A DNA stretch of 64,000 bases, taken from contig NZ_BAZR01000022.1 of assembly GCF_001315105.1 (NCBI RefSeq), forward strand, positions 32,613-96,612, in the 5' to 3' direction. The position numbers and the translations under genes are program-made. This document shows positions 8,490 to 16,770 of this stretch, in pieces (position 1 is the stretch's first letter; every line of letters starts with the position of its first letter). Source of the DNA: Paenibacillus sp. JCM 10914. Its GTDB lineage: Bacteria > Bacillota > Bacilli > Paenibacillales > Paenibacillaceae. The notes below the pieces were generated by a model. It searched no databases, was not told the origin of the DNA, and saw nothing but the letters and a program-made list of their open reading frames with translations.

Positions 8490-10069
8490 TGGTGGATACG
8501 AATGTTAACAATATGGAAGAAATTTATCGTATTGGGATTGATGTCGGCGGAACGAATACGGATGCTGCCTTGCTCGATTCCAAGTTAAATACGATTCATA
8601 CTGTAAAAGTACACACAACGCGTGATGTCAATGAGGGTATTAGCGAATCGATTCGTCGGCTGTTGTCGGAGAGTATTGTTGATCCTGCGCAGATTCGTTA
8701 TGCTATGCTTGGGACGACGCATTGTACGAATGCCATTGTGGAACGTAAGCACTTGGGAAAAGTTGGCTTGATTCGTATCGGGGCGCCGGCGACAACCGCG
8801 GTTCCACCTCTGGCGGATTGGGACGATACACTGAAGTCCATTGTTGGTTCCCATGCCTATATCGTTCGCGGTGGTTATGAGTTTGACGGCCGAACGATTG
8901 TTGACCTAGACGAAGCGGAAATGATCAACTGCTTTACGAAGATGAAGGGTAACGTCGAAGCCGTTACGATTTGCGGCGTATTCTCTCCCGTGAACACATC
9001 GCAGGAGAAACGCGCTGAAGAACTTGCAAAGCAAGTGCTTGGTGAGGATATGCCTGTAACGCTGTCGCATGAGATTGGAAGTATTGGACTGCTGGAGCGT
9101 GAGAATGCTTCGATGTTGAATGGTGCGTTACTTAACGTCATCGCAGGTGTAGTAAAAGGTTTCGAAGAAGCGCTTCAAGGCTTTGGAATAAGTGCAAGTG
9201 TCTATATCTGCCAGAACGATGGTACGCTGATGTACAGTGAATATGCTCTTCGTTATCCTATTCTGACGATTGCTTGCGGACCAACGAACTCCATTCGTGG
9301 TGCAGCGCACTTATCGGGTCTTGATGATGCGCTCGTTGTAGATATTGGCGGTACGACGACAGATATCGGTGTTCTCTCGCAAGGCTTCCCTCGTCAATCA
9401 TCTGCTGCCGTGGAGATTGGTGGGATTCGGACCAACTTTCGAATGCCAGATATTTTATCAATCGGCATCGGTGGGGGGACGATCGTTCGCTCGGATGCAG
9501 CGCAGAATCAGGTAACTGTCGGTCCCGATAGTGTTGGGTATGAGTTATTGAAGCGTGGTGTGATCTTTGGTGGGGATACACTCACCGCTACGGATGTGGC
9601 TGTTAAGCTTGGACGATATGAGTGGAAAGATGCGAAGATGGAAGAGCTTGATGAATCGATCTGCCGTAGAGCAGATGAGATCATTACGCGGGATATTGAA
9701 GATGCAATTGATCGTATGAAGACAAGCGCGGATGCGGTTGACGTCATTTTGGTTGGGGGCGGAAGTATCCTTGTCGCTGATCAGCTTGAAGGTGTAGCAC
9801 GGATCGTCAGACCGGATCACTACGATGCTGCGAATGCGATTGGTGCAGCGTTAGGTGAGGTTAGCGGAGAGACAGAGCGGATCTATTCGTTAGATGAAAT
9901 GACATACGATCAAGCGAAAGAAGATGCTCGTAACCATGCGATAGAACAAGCGGTTCTTGCCGGTGCAGATCGTGAAACTGTACAGATCGTGTTGTCTGAG
10001 GATATTCCGATTGCATACTTGCCGGGTAATGCTTTGCTTGTGAAGGTGAAAGCGGCTGGACGATTATAA
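8489..10069 (+). CDS. Hydantoinase/oxoprolinase A family protein (HyuA-like)
   Basis: This 526-aa protein has the hydantoinase/oxoprolinase N-terminal domain (about residues 10-195) with the ATP-phosphate motif IGIDVGGTNTDAAL and LGTTHCTNAIVERK. It continues into the hydantoinase A domain (about 205-490) with the second phosphate motif VVDIGGTTTDIGVL and SIGIGGGTIV. Family members cleave five-membered cyclic amides such as hydantoins or 5-oxoproline, usually with ATP. No HyuB partner gene follows, so this is the short DUF917-linked type. It is the last gene of the operon and is followed by a strong terminator. Substrate identity cannot be read from the sequence. Confidence 0.88.
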   Translation: MVDTNVNNMEEIYRIGIDVGGTNTDAALLDSKLNTIHTVKVHTTRDVNEGISESIRRLLSESIVDPAQIRYAMLGTTHCTNAIVERKHLGKVGLIRIGAPATTAVPPLADWDDTLKSIVGSHAYIVRGGYEFDGRTIVDLDEAEMINCFTKMKGNVEAVTICGVFSPVNTSQEKRAEELAKQVLGEDMPVTLSHEIGSIGLLERENASMLNGALLNVIAGVVKGFEEALQGFGISASVYICQNDGTLMYSEYALRYPILTIACGPTNSIRGAAHLSGLDDALVVDIGGTTTDIGVLSQGFPRQSSAAVEIGGIRTNFRMPDILSIGIGGGTIVRSDAAQNQVTVGPDSVGYELLKRGVIFGGDTLTATDVAVKLGRYEWKDAKMEELDESICRRADEIITRDIEDAIDRMKTSADAVDVILVGGGSILVADQLEGVARIVRPDHYDAANAIGAALGEVSGETERIYSLDEMTYDQAKEDARNHAIEQAVLAGADRETVQIVLSEDIPIAYLPGNALLVKVKAAGRL

Positions 10070-10104
10070 GGTGAATATGGATCTGCTGGAATCTTATTAA
10101 ATTG

Positions 10105-10138
10105 AACGAAACTCGCTTATTGCGGGTTTCGTTTTTTT
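10105..10138 (+). terminator. Rho-independent terminator of the hydantoinase operon
   Basis: AACGAAACTCGC (10105-10116) pairs with GCGGGTTTCGTT (ending 10133) with one G-T pair across a short loop, followed by a T run. It ends the TetR-permease-DUF917-HyuA unit. Confidence 0.9.
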
Positions 10139-10335
10139 GATTGCCCAAAAACAACAACTTTAGTTGCTTGAAAGGAAAAAGATAGGAGTGGTATGTTTGC
10201 ATTATTATTCAATTCTGGATGAGTAGCAATGCGAGAAATTGAAATATATAAAATTATTTATTTAAAATTATGACTGTGGTAGTGTAAATGATGAACTGCT
10301 TGATAAAAATTACCTAGTATTGGAAGGAAGAGTGC

Positions 10336-12990
10336 GTGGTGAGGAAGAGAATTGTCTCGATTACAAGTTTGCTAGCTGTAATAGTATGTATGGCATTCAT
10401 TATAATTTTTAATAATCAAAGTTTGGCTTCTGCGAATATAGTTCCAACACCAATCTTTGCATCTGAGGACACTACAATAATTTACGAGGGTCTCAATGCT
10501 GGATTGGTATATGAGAAGGGAAACCTCGGGTATCTTGATGTAGGCTATCAAGGGTCATCTGGTAAGCCCTTAGAGGTTCAAGTATTACTAAAGTTTAATT
10601 TGCCACCAATCCCTGCAGGGTACGAAGTTGAAACTGCAAACCTTTATCTCCCTGTAACAGGTGGCACTTTTCAACCAACAACTGAGTTCTCGCTAAAAGT
10701 TTCTACTAGTACAGATCATAGCTGGAAACAGGATAGTGGAATAACGTCGCCACCAGCTCCAACTTCAGGGTCTACACAAACAAGATTATTAGCTAATCAT
10801 GTCCCCATACTTAAACCTACACTAGCTCCCTTTAATTTTACTAGCTACATAACAGAGGAATTCGCTAAAGCTGATCCTAGAGCAACCTTTATTCTTTCAG
10901 GGATGACAGCTCAAGAAGCAGCTCAGAATGGAATACTGAATGCTGATCATTATATACAAATGACCGAAACGAATGTGCAACCCGGCTATCTGGGTCCGTA
11001 TTTGATTATTACATACTCTGAAATTGTCGACATTCAGATAACAGGAGTTCAAGATGGCGGTCTATATAACACGAATGTAACGCCACAATTTAATGGAACA
11101 GCCACTTTAAATGGAAATCCATTTACAAGTGGAACACAGGTTACTGGTGAAGGTTCATACACGCTAACGGTTACAGCCGGTAACCAATCAAAAACGATTC
11201 AATTTCGAATAGATAAGACTCCTCCGACTGGCACTGTCGTCATTAACTCTGGAGCTGTCTATGCAACAAGTCAAGAGGTAACACTAGATATTACGCTAGG
11301 ATCAGGAGTGACGGATGTCGTTAGCGTGCAGTTCTCCAATGACAATGTGACATGGTCAGATGAAGAAGTATACAGCGCAAGTATGAGCTATACATTGCCA
11401 GCAGGTGATGGCAGCAAGACGGTCTATGTGAGATTTATCGACCATGCGGACAATATTGGATCAGCTCAAGATAGTATTATTCTGGATATGACAGCTCCGA
11501 TTGTCACAGGTGTTGCAGATGGAGAGAGCTATAATTCCTCACGAACCATTACCTTTAATGAAGGTACCGCAACATTGAACGGCAAATCCTTTATAAATGG
11601 CTCGCCTGTGGACGATGAAGGCTCCTATATACTTGTTGTTACGGATGCCGCAGGTAACTCGACTACAATTACATTCAGCATCTTTAAATATAGAGTAAGC
11701 TACGACGGAAATGGAGCTACTGGAGGACTTGTACCCATAGATAGTCAAACCTATGAGACTGGGAATCATGTAACCGTAGCTGATAATACTGGAAGTTTAG
11801 TGAAAACAGGATATACATTTAATGGTTGGAATACCGAAGCAGATGGAAGTGGGACAAGCTTTGCAGCGAATGAGACATTCAATATAATCGCAGCTAATGT
11901 CACACTATATGCAATGTGGGATGTTAATCATTATACAGTGACTTTTGAGTCAAATAGAGGAAGTGTCGTAGCACCTCAGAATAAATCATATAACGAAATG
12001 GCAACCGAGCCGAGTGCACCAACGAAACCAGGTTATACATTTGGTGGTTGGTATAAAGAGATAACATTAACAAACCAATGGATCTTCACAAAGGATATAG
12101 TCACAGGGAATACGACGTTGTACGCGAAGTGGATTGGTAATAGTTCTTCAGGAAGTAGTGGTAGTGGAGGAGGAGGTTATATTCCAACACCACCACAGAA
12201 TTCAACGGTATATTTTGAAACCAATGGCGGGAACGTTATAGTCAGTCTATCTGTAGCAAATGATTCAAGGCTAGCAGAGCTACCGACCCCTACCAAAGAA
12301 GGATTTACATTTGGAGGCTGGTATCAAGATGTTGCGTTGACCCAAAAGTGGGATCTTCTAACGGACCGTGTGACAAAAAATATAAAATTGTATGCAAAAT
12401 GGATTGCAAACACCTCCCCAGATCCGAAGCCGGGGCAAGAACCAGATGGACCGAAACCAGAGCTTCCGGCTGTGAGTTTCGATGACATTTCGGGACATTG
12501 GGCAAAAGGAATGATTGAGGAATTAGCTAGTCGAGGGATTATTACGGGGTATCCAGACGGATCTTTTCATCCAAATGAATCCATCCAGCGCCAACATATG
12601 GCCTTGATATTCGTGCGTGCTTTCGAGTTAGAGCCTACACGTGAAGCGGTAACTTTTTCTGATGTATCGTCAAGCCATCCGTACTATGAAGCCATTTCGT
12701 CACTGCAACAAGCAGGAATTGTAGACGGAACGAATGGTAGATTTAATTCAAATGAACCCGTGACACGTGCACAGATGGCAAAAACTGTAGCACTTGCCCT
12801 TAAGATAAAGCCAGGTGGAACAAGTACCTTCCAAGACGTACCAATGGCGCATTGGAGTTATCATTATATCGCTGCACTGGCAGATCTAGAGATTGTACTA
12901 GGTGATAAAGGTAAATTTAAGCCAAATGAGCCTGTGACACGTGCAGAGTTTGTCGCCATGATGTACCGGGCATTGAACCTGACAAAGTAA
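10336..12990 (+). CDS. Secreted SLH-domain surface protein with Ig and InlB-type repeats
   Basis: This 884-aa protein starts with a signal peptide (about residues 1-31). A DNRLRE/CBM96-like domain follows (about 35-230, with DTTIIYEG, LLKFNLPPIPAG and DHSWKQDSGI). Then come Ig-like modules (about 233-450, VQDGGLYNTNVTP and ITGVADGESYNS), three InlB B-type (Flg_new) repeats ending in TLYAMW, TLYAKW and KLYAKW, a Gly/Pro linker, and three SLH domains (about 715-884) that would bind secondary cell-wall polymer. The start GTG at 10336 has GGAAGGA about eight bases upstream. It is a cell-surface adhesin- or scaffold-like protein of unknown ligand, transcribed alone with its own terminator. Confidence 0.87.
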   Translation: MVRKRIVSITSLLAVIVCMAFIIIFNNQSLASANIVPTPIFASEDTTIIYEGLNAGLVYEKGNLGYLDVGYQGSSGKPLEVQVLLKFNLPPIPAGYEVETANLYLPVTGGTFQPTTEFSLKVSTSTDHSWKQDSGITSPPAPTSGSTQTRLLANHVPILKPTLAPFNFTSYITEEFAKADPRATFILSGMTAQEAAQNGILNADHYIQMTETNVQPGYLGPYLIITYSEIVDIQITGVQDGGLYNTNVTPQFNGTATLNGNPFTSGTQVTGEGSYTLTVTAGNQSKTIQFRIDKTPPTGTVVINSGAVYATSQEVTLDITLGSGVTDVVSVQFSNDNVTWSDEEVYSASMSYTLPAGDGSKTVYVRFIDHADNIGSAQDSIILDMTAPIVTGVADGESYNSSRTITFNEGTATLNGKSFINGSPVDDEGSYILVVTDAAGNSTTITFSIFKYRVSYDGNGATGGLVPIDSQTYETGNHVTVADNTGSLVKTGYTFNGWNTEADGSGTSFAANETFNIIAANVTLYAMWDVNHYTVTFESNRGSVVAPQNKSYNEMATEPSAPTKPGYTFGGWYKEITLTNQWIFTKDIVTGNTTLYAKWIGNSSSGSSGSGGGGYIPTPPQNSTVYFETNGGNVIVSLSVANDSRLAELPTPTKEGFTFGGWYQDVALTQKWDLLTDRVTKNIKLYAKWIANTSPDPKPGQEPDGPKPELPAVSFDDISGHWAKGMIEELASRGIITGYPDGSFHPNESIQRQHMALIFVRAFELEPTREAVTFSDVSSSHPYYEAISSLQQAGIVDGTNGRFNSNEPVTRAQMAKTVALALKIKPGGTSTFQDVPMAHWSYHYIAALADLEIVLGDKGKFKPNEPVTRAEFVAMMYRALNLTK

Positions 12991-13004
12991 AAGAGAAGTA
13001 GTAT

Positions 13005-13031
13005 AAAGGCCCTTCTAGCGAAGGGCCTTTA
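13005..13031 (+). terminator. Rho-independent terminator
   Basis: AAAGGCCCTTC and GAAGGGCCTTT form a perfect 11-bp stem with a TAGC loop, followed by TATAT rather than a pure T run. Confidence 0.8.
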
Positions 13032-13084
13032 TATCGTTTATACTGAGTAGGCCAAATAACTTCCTAGGAGTTGTCTAACGGATC

Positions 13085-14250
13085 ATGATCAAGAAAGAAG
13101 TCGCACACATACGCAAGCAATTTAAGCTGGATAACGATTTGCTGAACATTGACGATATACTCAACGTGTACATTATGAAGGAAACGAATGAAATCTATCA
13201 CTGGGAGCGGCTGCCGTTTGGCTTAGTGGACAGAGAGAAGCAGGAGCTGTATATGGGCAATTTCAAAAAACTGCTGACCGGTGAACTGGATCATAAGCTG
13301 TTCGAATTGAAGTTTCAGGAGAATGCAGAGGACCCGGCGCAGGTGATGCTTCACCAAGGCTTGTCGACAGGCGATCCGGAAGAATGGCAGGACCTGATGC
13401 TGCTGTTGGTGGACAAAATGATGGCAGATACCAAGTATGAACGGGATACGGTCATCACGTTTGTACGCGGACAGTACTATCGGCCGACGAAGGCCCGGAA
13501 TGAGGAAGCTGAAGAGAGCGGGAAGGACGAAGTGTTCGGTCATCCGTTCATTCTGTGCAGCGTGAATTCCACGGAGAAGCAGCGGAAAACGCTCCTGTTC
13601 GATTATGTGGAGAGAGAATTTAAGTACAATGTCATCGTGGATCCAATCATCAAATTGAGTTCGCCGGAGGAAGGGTTCTTTTATCCGAGCGTGACGGACA
13701 ATTATTCCGATGTGAATCGCATTCTGTATTGTACGGGAAAATCCAATTTTCCGAATCCACATTTCATCGAACATGTTTTGAATGCCGACAGGTCTACGAC
13801 CGCGATGGAGGAGAGGGGCATCTTCGAAGAAATCGTGAAGGAAGTGGCGGGCGAACAGCTTGACGGAGCTACCCTCGCGCATGTGTATGAGGAAATCCAC
13901 CATGTCATTGAAAACCACCAGGAGGAGGAACCTCCGAAGCTGGATTATAAAGATGTGGAACGGGTGCTGACCGTAAGCGGTGTTGAGAACGTGACGCCGG
14001 AAAAGGTGGAACAAGCGTTTCAAACCGTTGTCGACGATACGAATTATGAACTGAAGGCGAGCAGCGTGATGCGAAATTCTCGTCCAAATCGATTAAGATT
14101 GATACCAAGGTAGCCACGATTTCGGTCAGCCCGCAGGATTTAAGGTATGTGAAGCAGGTGAATTATCAAGGGAGACGATGTATCTTGATCGAGGTTGATG
14201 AGGATGCCGTCATCGAAGGGTTTACGCTTAGTACAGAGACGCTATTATAA
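13085..14250 (+). pseudogene. DUF4317-family protein, frameshifted near the C terminus
   Basis: The first frame (13085-14113) encodes the bulk of a DUF4317 protein, a cytoplasmic family of unknown function in Firmicutes. Its opening MIKKEVAHIRKQFKLDNDLL and WERLPFG are characteristic, with GYxxP-like and DYVEREFKYN elements later. After residue about 330 the frame changes. The second frame continues KFSSKSIKIDTKVATISVSP and ends with VIEGFTLSTETLL at 14250, which is the expected C-terminal strand region. The break lies at about 14066-14080 and involves one base. The frameshift could be a sequencing error, since the rest is well conserved. A strong terminator follows. Confidence 0.8.
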
Positions 14251-14286
14251 ACTCGTTCATCGTATAAGATTCAGCATTGTATGAGA

Positions 14287-14319
14287 AAACGGAGACCTCC
14301 TTTTAAGAGGTCTCCGTTT
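14287..14319. terminator. Bidirectional terminator
   Basis: AAACGGAGACCT (14287-14298) pairs perfectly with AGGTCTCCGTTT (14308-14319). It separates the convergent DUF4317 and alcohol dehydrogenase genes and has A/T runs on both sides. Confidence 0.88.
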
Positions 14320-14341
14320 ATTGATGGCTCCAAAGAGCATT

Positions 14342-15460
14342 TTATGTTCCCGGTACGTAGTCCTCGTCGATGATCAGAATGGGTTTAATCGTTTTGCCGG
14401 TCGACGAATCGTGCGAAGCTTCATTAATCTCATCAAATTTATAAAACTTAACCAGTTGATCGAACGAGAATTGCCCATCTTTGTAAAATTGAATTAACTG
14501 TGGAATGGACAATTGTGGAACCGCATTTCCCATCAGCACACCTTTGATTGTACGGTTGAGCATATTTAAATCGGCGTTGAAATTCACTTCGACTCCATGC
14601 TTGGAAGAAGCAATCGGTGCTGCGACGCCCCCGACAGCCAAAATTTCGATGGAAGTTCGCGCCACAGACGGAACGCCGGTTGTATCAATCGAATAGTTAA
14701 CGCCTTTATCGTTCGTGAGTCTTTTGATTTCGGAAAGCACATCGACATCTTTACTGTTAATTGTATGGGTAGCACCTAGTTGTTTAGCTACTTCAAGACG
14801 GTTATCGTGGATATCCACTCCGATGATCTGGGAGCAGCCAGAAATCTTAGCAGCCATCATCGCGGCCAAACCGACCGCGCCAGTACCAAAAATTGCTATG
14901 GTTGAGCCAGGACTAGGTTTCAACCCATTCAACACGGTACCGCTGCCTGTTAAAAAGCCGCAGCCCAAAGGACCGACGAGACGCAAATCTACGGATTTAT
15001 CCACTTTAGTCAAATTACGCTCATATACAATCGTATGTGTGCTAAAAGAGGATTGGCTAACGAAGTTATATACTGGCGAGCCATCTTCTCGTTGGAAATA
15101 TAATGAACCGTCTTCTCGAGCACCACTCAAATTAAAGTTCATCCATTCCTCACAAGAAGCCGGAAGGCCGGTGAGACAATTACTACAGTGACCGCAGTAT
15201 AGATAGGAAAGAACAACATGGTCACCAGGTTCAAAGCCGCGAACAGCGGAACCTACCTTTTCCACGATGCCAGACCCTTCATGTCCTAAGACAACGGGAT
15301 ACCACGGATAACCACCTGCACGTGCAACTGCATCAGAATGGCAGATCCCGGAGGCGACCATTTTGACCAAAATCTCGTCTTCACGGATATCGCTTAATGT
15401 TAATTCCTCGAGTACGTATGGAGAATCCACTTCATTAATAACTGCTGCTTTTACTTTCAT
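14342..15460 (-). CDS. Zinc-dependent NAD(P) alcohol dehydrogenase
   Basis: A 372-aa medium-chain dehydrogenase. Catalytic zinc ligands are visible as Cys40 (SGICHSD) and His60-Glu61 (GHEGSG), with the third Cys at about 171 in PLGCGFLTG. The structural zinc lobe has Cys89, 92, 95 and 103. The Rossmann motif FGTGAVGLAAM is near residue 190. The closest subfamily by feel is aryl-alcohol/class III-like dehydrogenases that oxidise primary alcohols or reduce aldehydes with NAD. The ATG at 15460 has AAAGGAGAC upstream. The gene is monocistronic, with a candidate sigma-A promoter at 15639-15667. The physiological alcohol is not evident from neighbours. Confidence 0.9.
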   Translation of the reverse strand: MKVKAAVINEVDSPYVLEELTLSDIREDEILVKMVASGICHSDAVARAGGYPWYPVVLGHEGSGIVEKVGSAVRGFEPGDHVVLSYLYCGHCSNCLTGLPASCEEWMNFNLSGAREDGSLYFQREDGSPVYNFVSQSSFSTHTIVYERNLTKVDKSVDLRLVGPLGCGFLTGSGTVLNGLKPSPGSTIAIFGTGAVGLAAMMAAKISGCSQIIGVDIHDNRLEVAKQLGATHTINSKDVDVLSEIKRLTNDKGVNYSIDTTGVPSVARTSIEILAVGGVAAPIASSKHGVEVNFNADLNMLNRTIKGVLMGNAVPQLSIPQLIQFYKDGQFSFDQLVKFYKFDEINEASHDSSTGKTIKPILIIDEDYVPGT

Positions 15461-15638
15461 GTTCAGTCTCCTTTTGCCTATAGATGTAAATGAATGTGTT
15501 TTGTCCTGGAATGATCAAGTCCCAAACCCGAGTCGAACTTTTTTCTCGTGAGAACATGATGTCATTCCAATGGAGAAGCTGGCATTTATGCTGCTTACTT
15601 GGTGTTGGCTTTAACCATGCCGAATGCACATAGTACCC

Positions 15639-15667
15639 AGTATAATAATTATCGGTGCCCTAATCAA
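15639..15667 (-). promoter_or_regulatory. Candidate sigma-A promoter of the alcohol dehydrogenase
   Basis: On the minus strand TTGATT, a 17-base spacer and TATACT are correctly arranged, about 180 bases before the start codon, leaving a long leader. Confidence 0.45.
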
Positions 15668-15919
15668 CTAAACAAAATTCCAGATTTGTTAACAAATTGA
15701 GATAAGAATCAAAACGCTTTCACGCACCCAGTTGCTGATGCTCAATCGTTGATATAGCGATGAAGCTGAAGATTTGCACCAGAGCAAGTGGCGGTCGCTA
15801 TTAAATCCATATGGCTTCCTCAGGATTAGTCTTACCTTATGACGAGTGATTGAAACAAGTAGCCCTCTAGAACGATTCGGCAGGGGGTTCATAAAGCTAT
15901 GGAGTCTAGGCTAAGCTAA
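15668..15919. other. Intergenic, no gene recognised
   Basis: The stretch between the dehydrogenase promoter and the mazEF promoter holds only a 67-codon minus-strand frame without RBS or recognisable product. I see no repeat or RNA element in it. Confidence 0.4.
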
Positions 15920-15960
15920 TTGACTTCATTAAATTAAATGTTTATACTTGTATAAACATT
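15920..15960 (+). promoter_or_regulatory. mazEF promoter with overlapping palindromic operator
   Basis: TTGACT (15920-15925), a 17-base spacer and TATACT (15943-15948) form a near-consensus sigma-A promoter. A perfect inverted repeat, AATGTTTATAC and GTATAAACATT separated by TT (15937-15960), overlaps the -10 box. This is the expected arrangement for MazE/MazEF autorepression. Confidence 0.8.
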
Positions 15961-15976
15961 ATTTTGAGGTGGTAGT

Positions 15977-16207
15977 ATGTCGCAAATTCAAAAATGGGGT
16001 AACAGTTTAGGTGTCCGTATCCCCAAAGCATTAGCCATGGAGGTAGGACTTGAAGAGGGGTTAGAAATCGATTTTGACGTTGAAGATGGTCATCTCGTCA
16101 TCAAACCACGGAACAATAAACTGGATGAGCTACTTTCGAAAATAACGCCTGATAATCTCCATTCTGAGGTTCAATCGGGAGAGTCGCAAGGACGGGAGAC
16201 ATGGTGA
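15977..16207 (+). CDS. mazE: MazE-family antitoxin
   Basis: This 76-aa protein has the AbrB/MazE swapped-hairpin DNA-binding domain at residues 1-45, with the signature IQKWGNSLGVRIPKALA and the EIDFDVEDGHLVIKP strand pair. The C-terminal 30 residues are acidic and disordered-looking, as in antitoxins that wrap around MazF. GAGGTGG precedes the ATG. Its end overlaps mazF by seven bases (ATGGTGA), giving tight coupling. It should neutralise the toxin and repress the operon through the palindrome at 15937-15960. Confidence 0.93.
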   Translation: MSQIQKWGNSLGVRIPKALAMEVGLEEGLEIDFDVEDGHLVIKPRNNKLDELLSKITPDNLHSEVQSGESQGRETW

Positions 16208-16542
16208 AAGAACAATATATTCCTGATCGCGGCGACTTGGTATGGCTTCAGTTTCATCCTCAATCTGGCCATGAACAGTCCGGGAAACGTCCAGCTCTGG
16301 TGCTCTCACCAGAACAGTATAATGGAAAGGTCGGGTTAGCCTTATTTTGCCCAGTCACTTCAAAAGCCAAAGGCTACCCATTCGAGGTGGTTATTCCACA
16401 GGATTTACCGATCGAAGGGGTTATTCTTTCTGATCAAATAAAGAGTCTTGATTGGCAATCTCGTCAAGCCAAGTTTATAGGCAGAGTTCCAAAGGAGATC
16501 TTGGACGAGGTTTTGAGTAAGGTCGATTTGTTGATGCACTAA
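16201..16542 (+). CDS. mazF: MazF-family endoribonuclease toxin
   Basis: This 113-aa PemK/MazF-type mRNA interferase resembles the E. coli MazF layout closely. It has YIPDRGDLVWLQFHPQSGHEQ at the start, then KRPALVLSPEQYN with the active-site Arg, FCPVTSKAKGYPFEV with the conserved Thr, and DQIKSLDWQSRQAKFIG. It is full length. It cleaves specific RNA sequences when freed from MazE; the recognition sequence cannot be predicted here. It is the second gene of the pair and is followed by a terminator. The pair sits between an alcohol dehydrogenase and a surface protein with no sign of a plasmid or phage origin. Confidence 0.94.
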   Translation: MVKEQYIPDRGDLVWLQFHPQSGHEQSGKRPALVLSPEQYNGKVGLALFCPVTSKAKGYPFEVVIPQDLPIEGVILSDQIKSLDWQSRQAKFIGRVPKEILDEVLSKVDLLMH

Positions 16543-16563
16543 CCGTACATTATGATATATGAG

Positions 16564-16601
16564 CCGCTCCTTAGTTTGGGTTTTATGGGAGCGGTTTTTT
16601 T
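16564..16601 (+). terminator. Terminator of mazEF
   Basis: CCGCTCC (16564-16570) pairs with GGAGCGG (16588-16594) and is followed by a T7 run. Confidence 0.8.
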
Positions 16602-16770
16602 CCTGTAAAATACATTTAGGTATCTATCAAGAAACTATCTCTATTATTTTTCGCGCTCTACGACTTTAGTTGGTTTTCAATCTCTTGGCATTGAATTAAA
16701 CTCTCTAATTATTGGGTCATAATAACCGTTGCATGAACCGGTTATGATCACAAAAGGGGGAAAATCGATA

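Noticed and set aside
10070..10335. Small RNA between the hydantoinase operon and the SLH gene
   Set aside because: Only the terminator stem was structured; no promoter or second terminator was seen.
13223..14023. 266-codon minus-strand frame opposite DUF4317
   Set aside because: Shadow frame with His/Leu/Arg-rich composition typical of antisense to an acidic gene.
15689..15892. 67-codon minus-strand frame between the dehydrogenase and mazEF
   Set aside because: No RBS, atypical composition and no recognisable product; could be debris, but it does not support a gene call.
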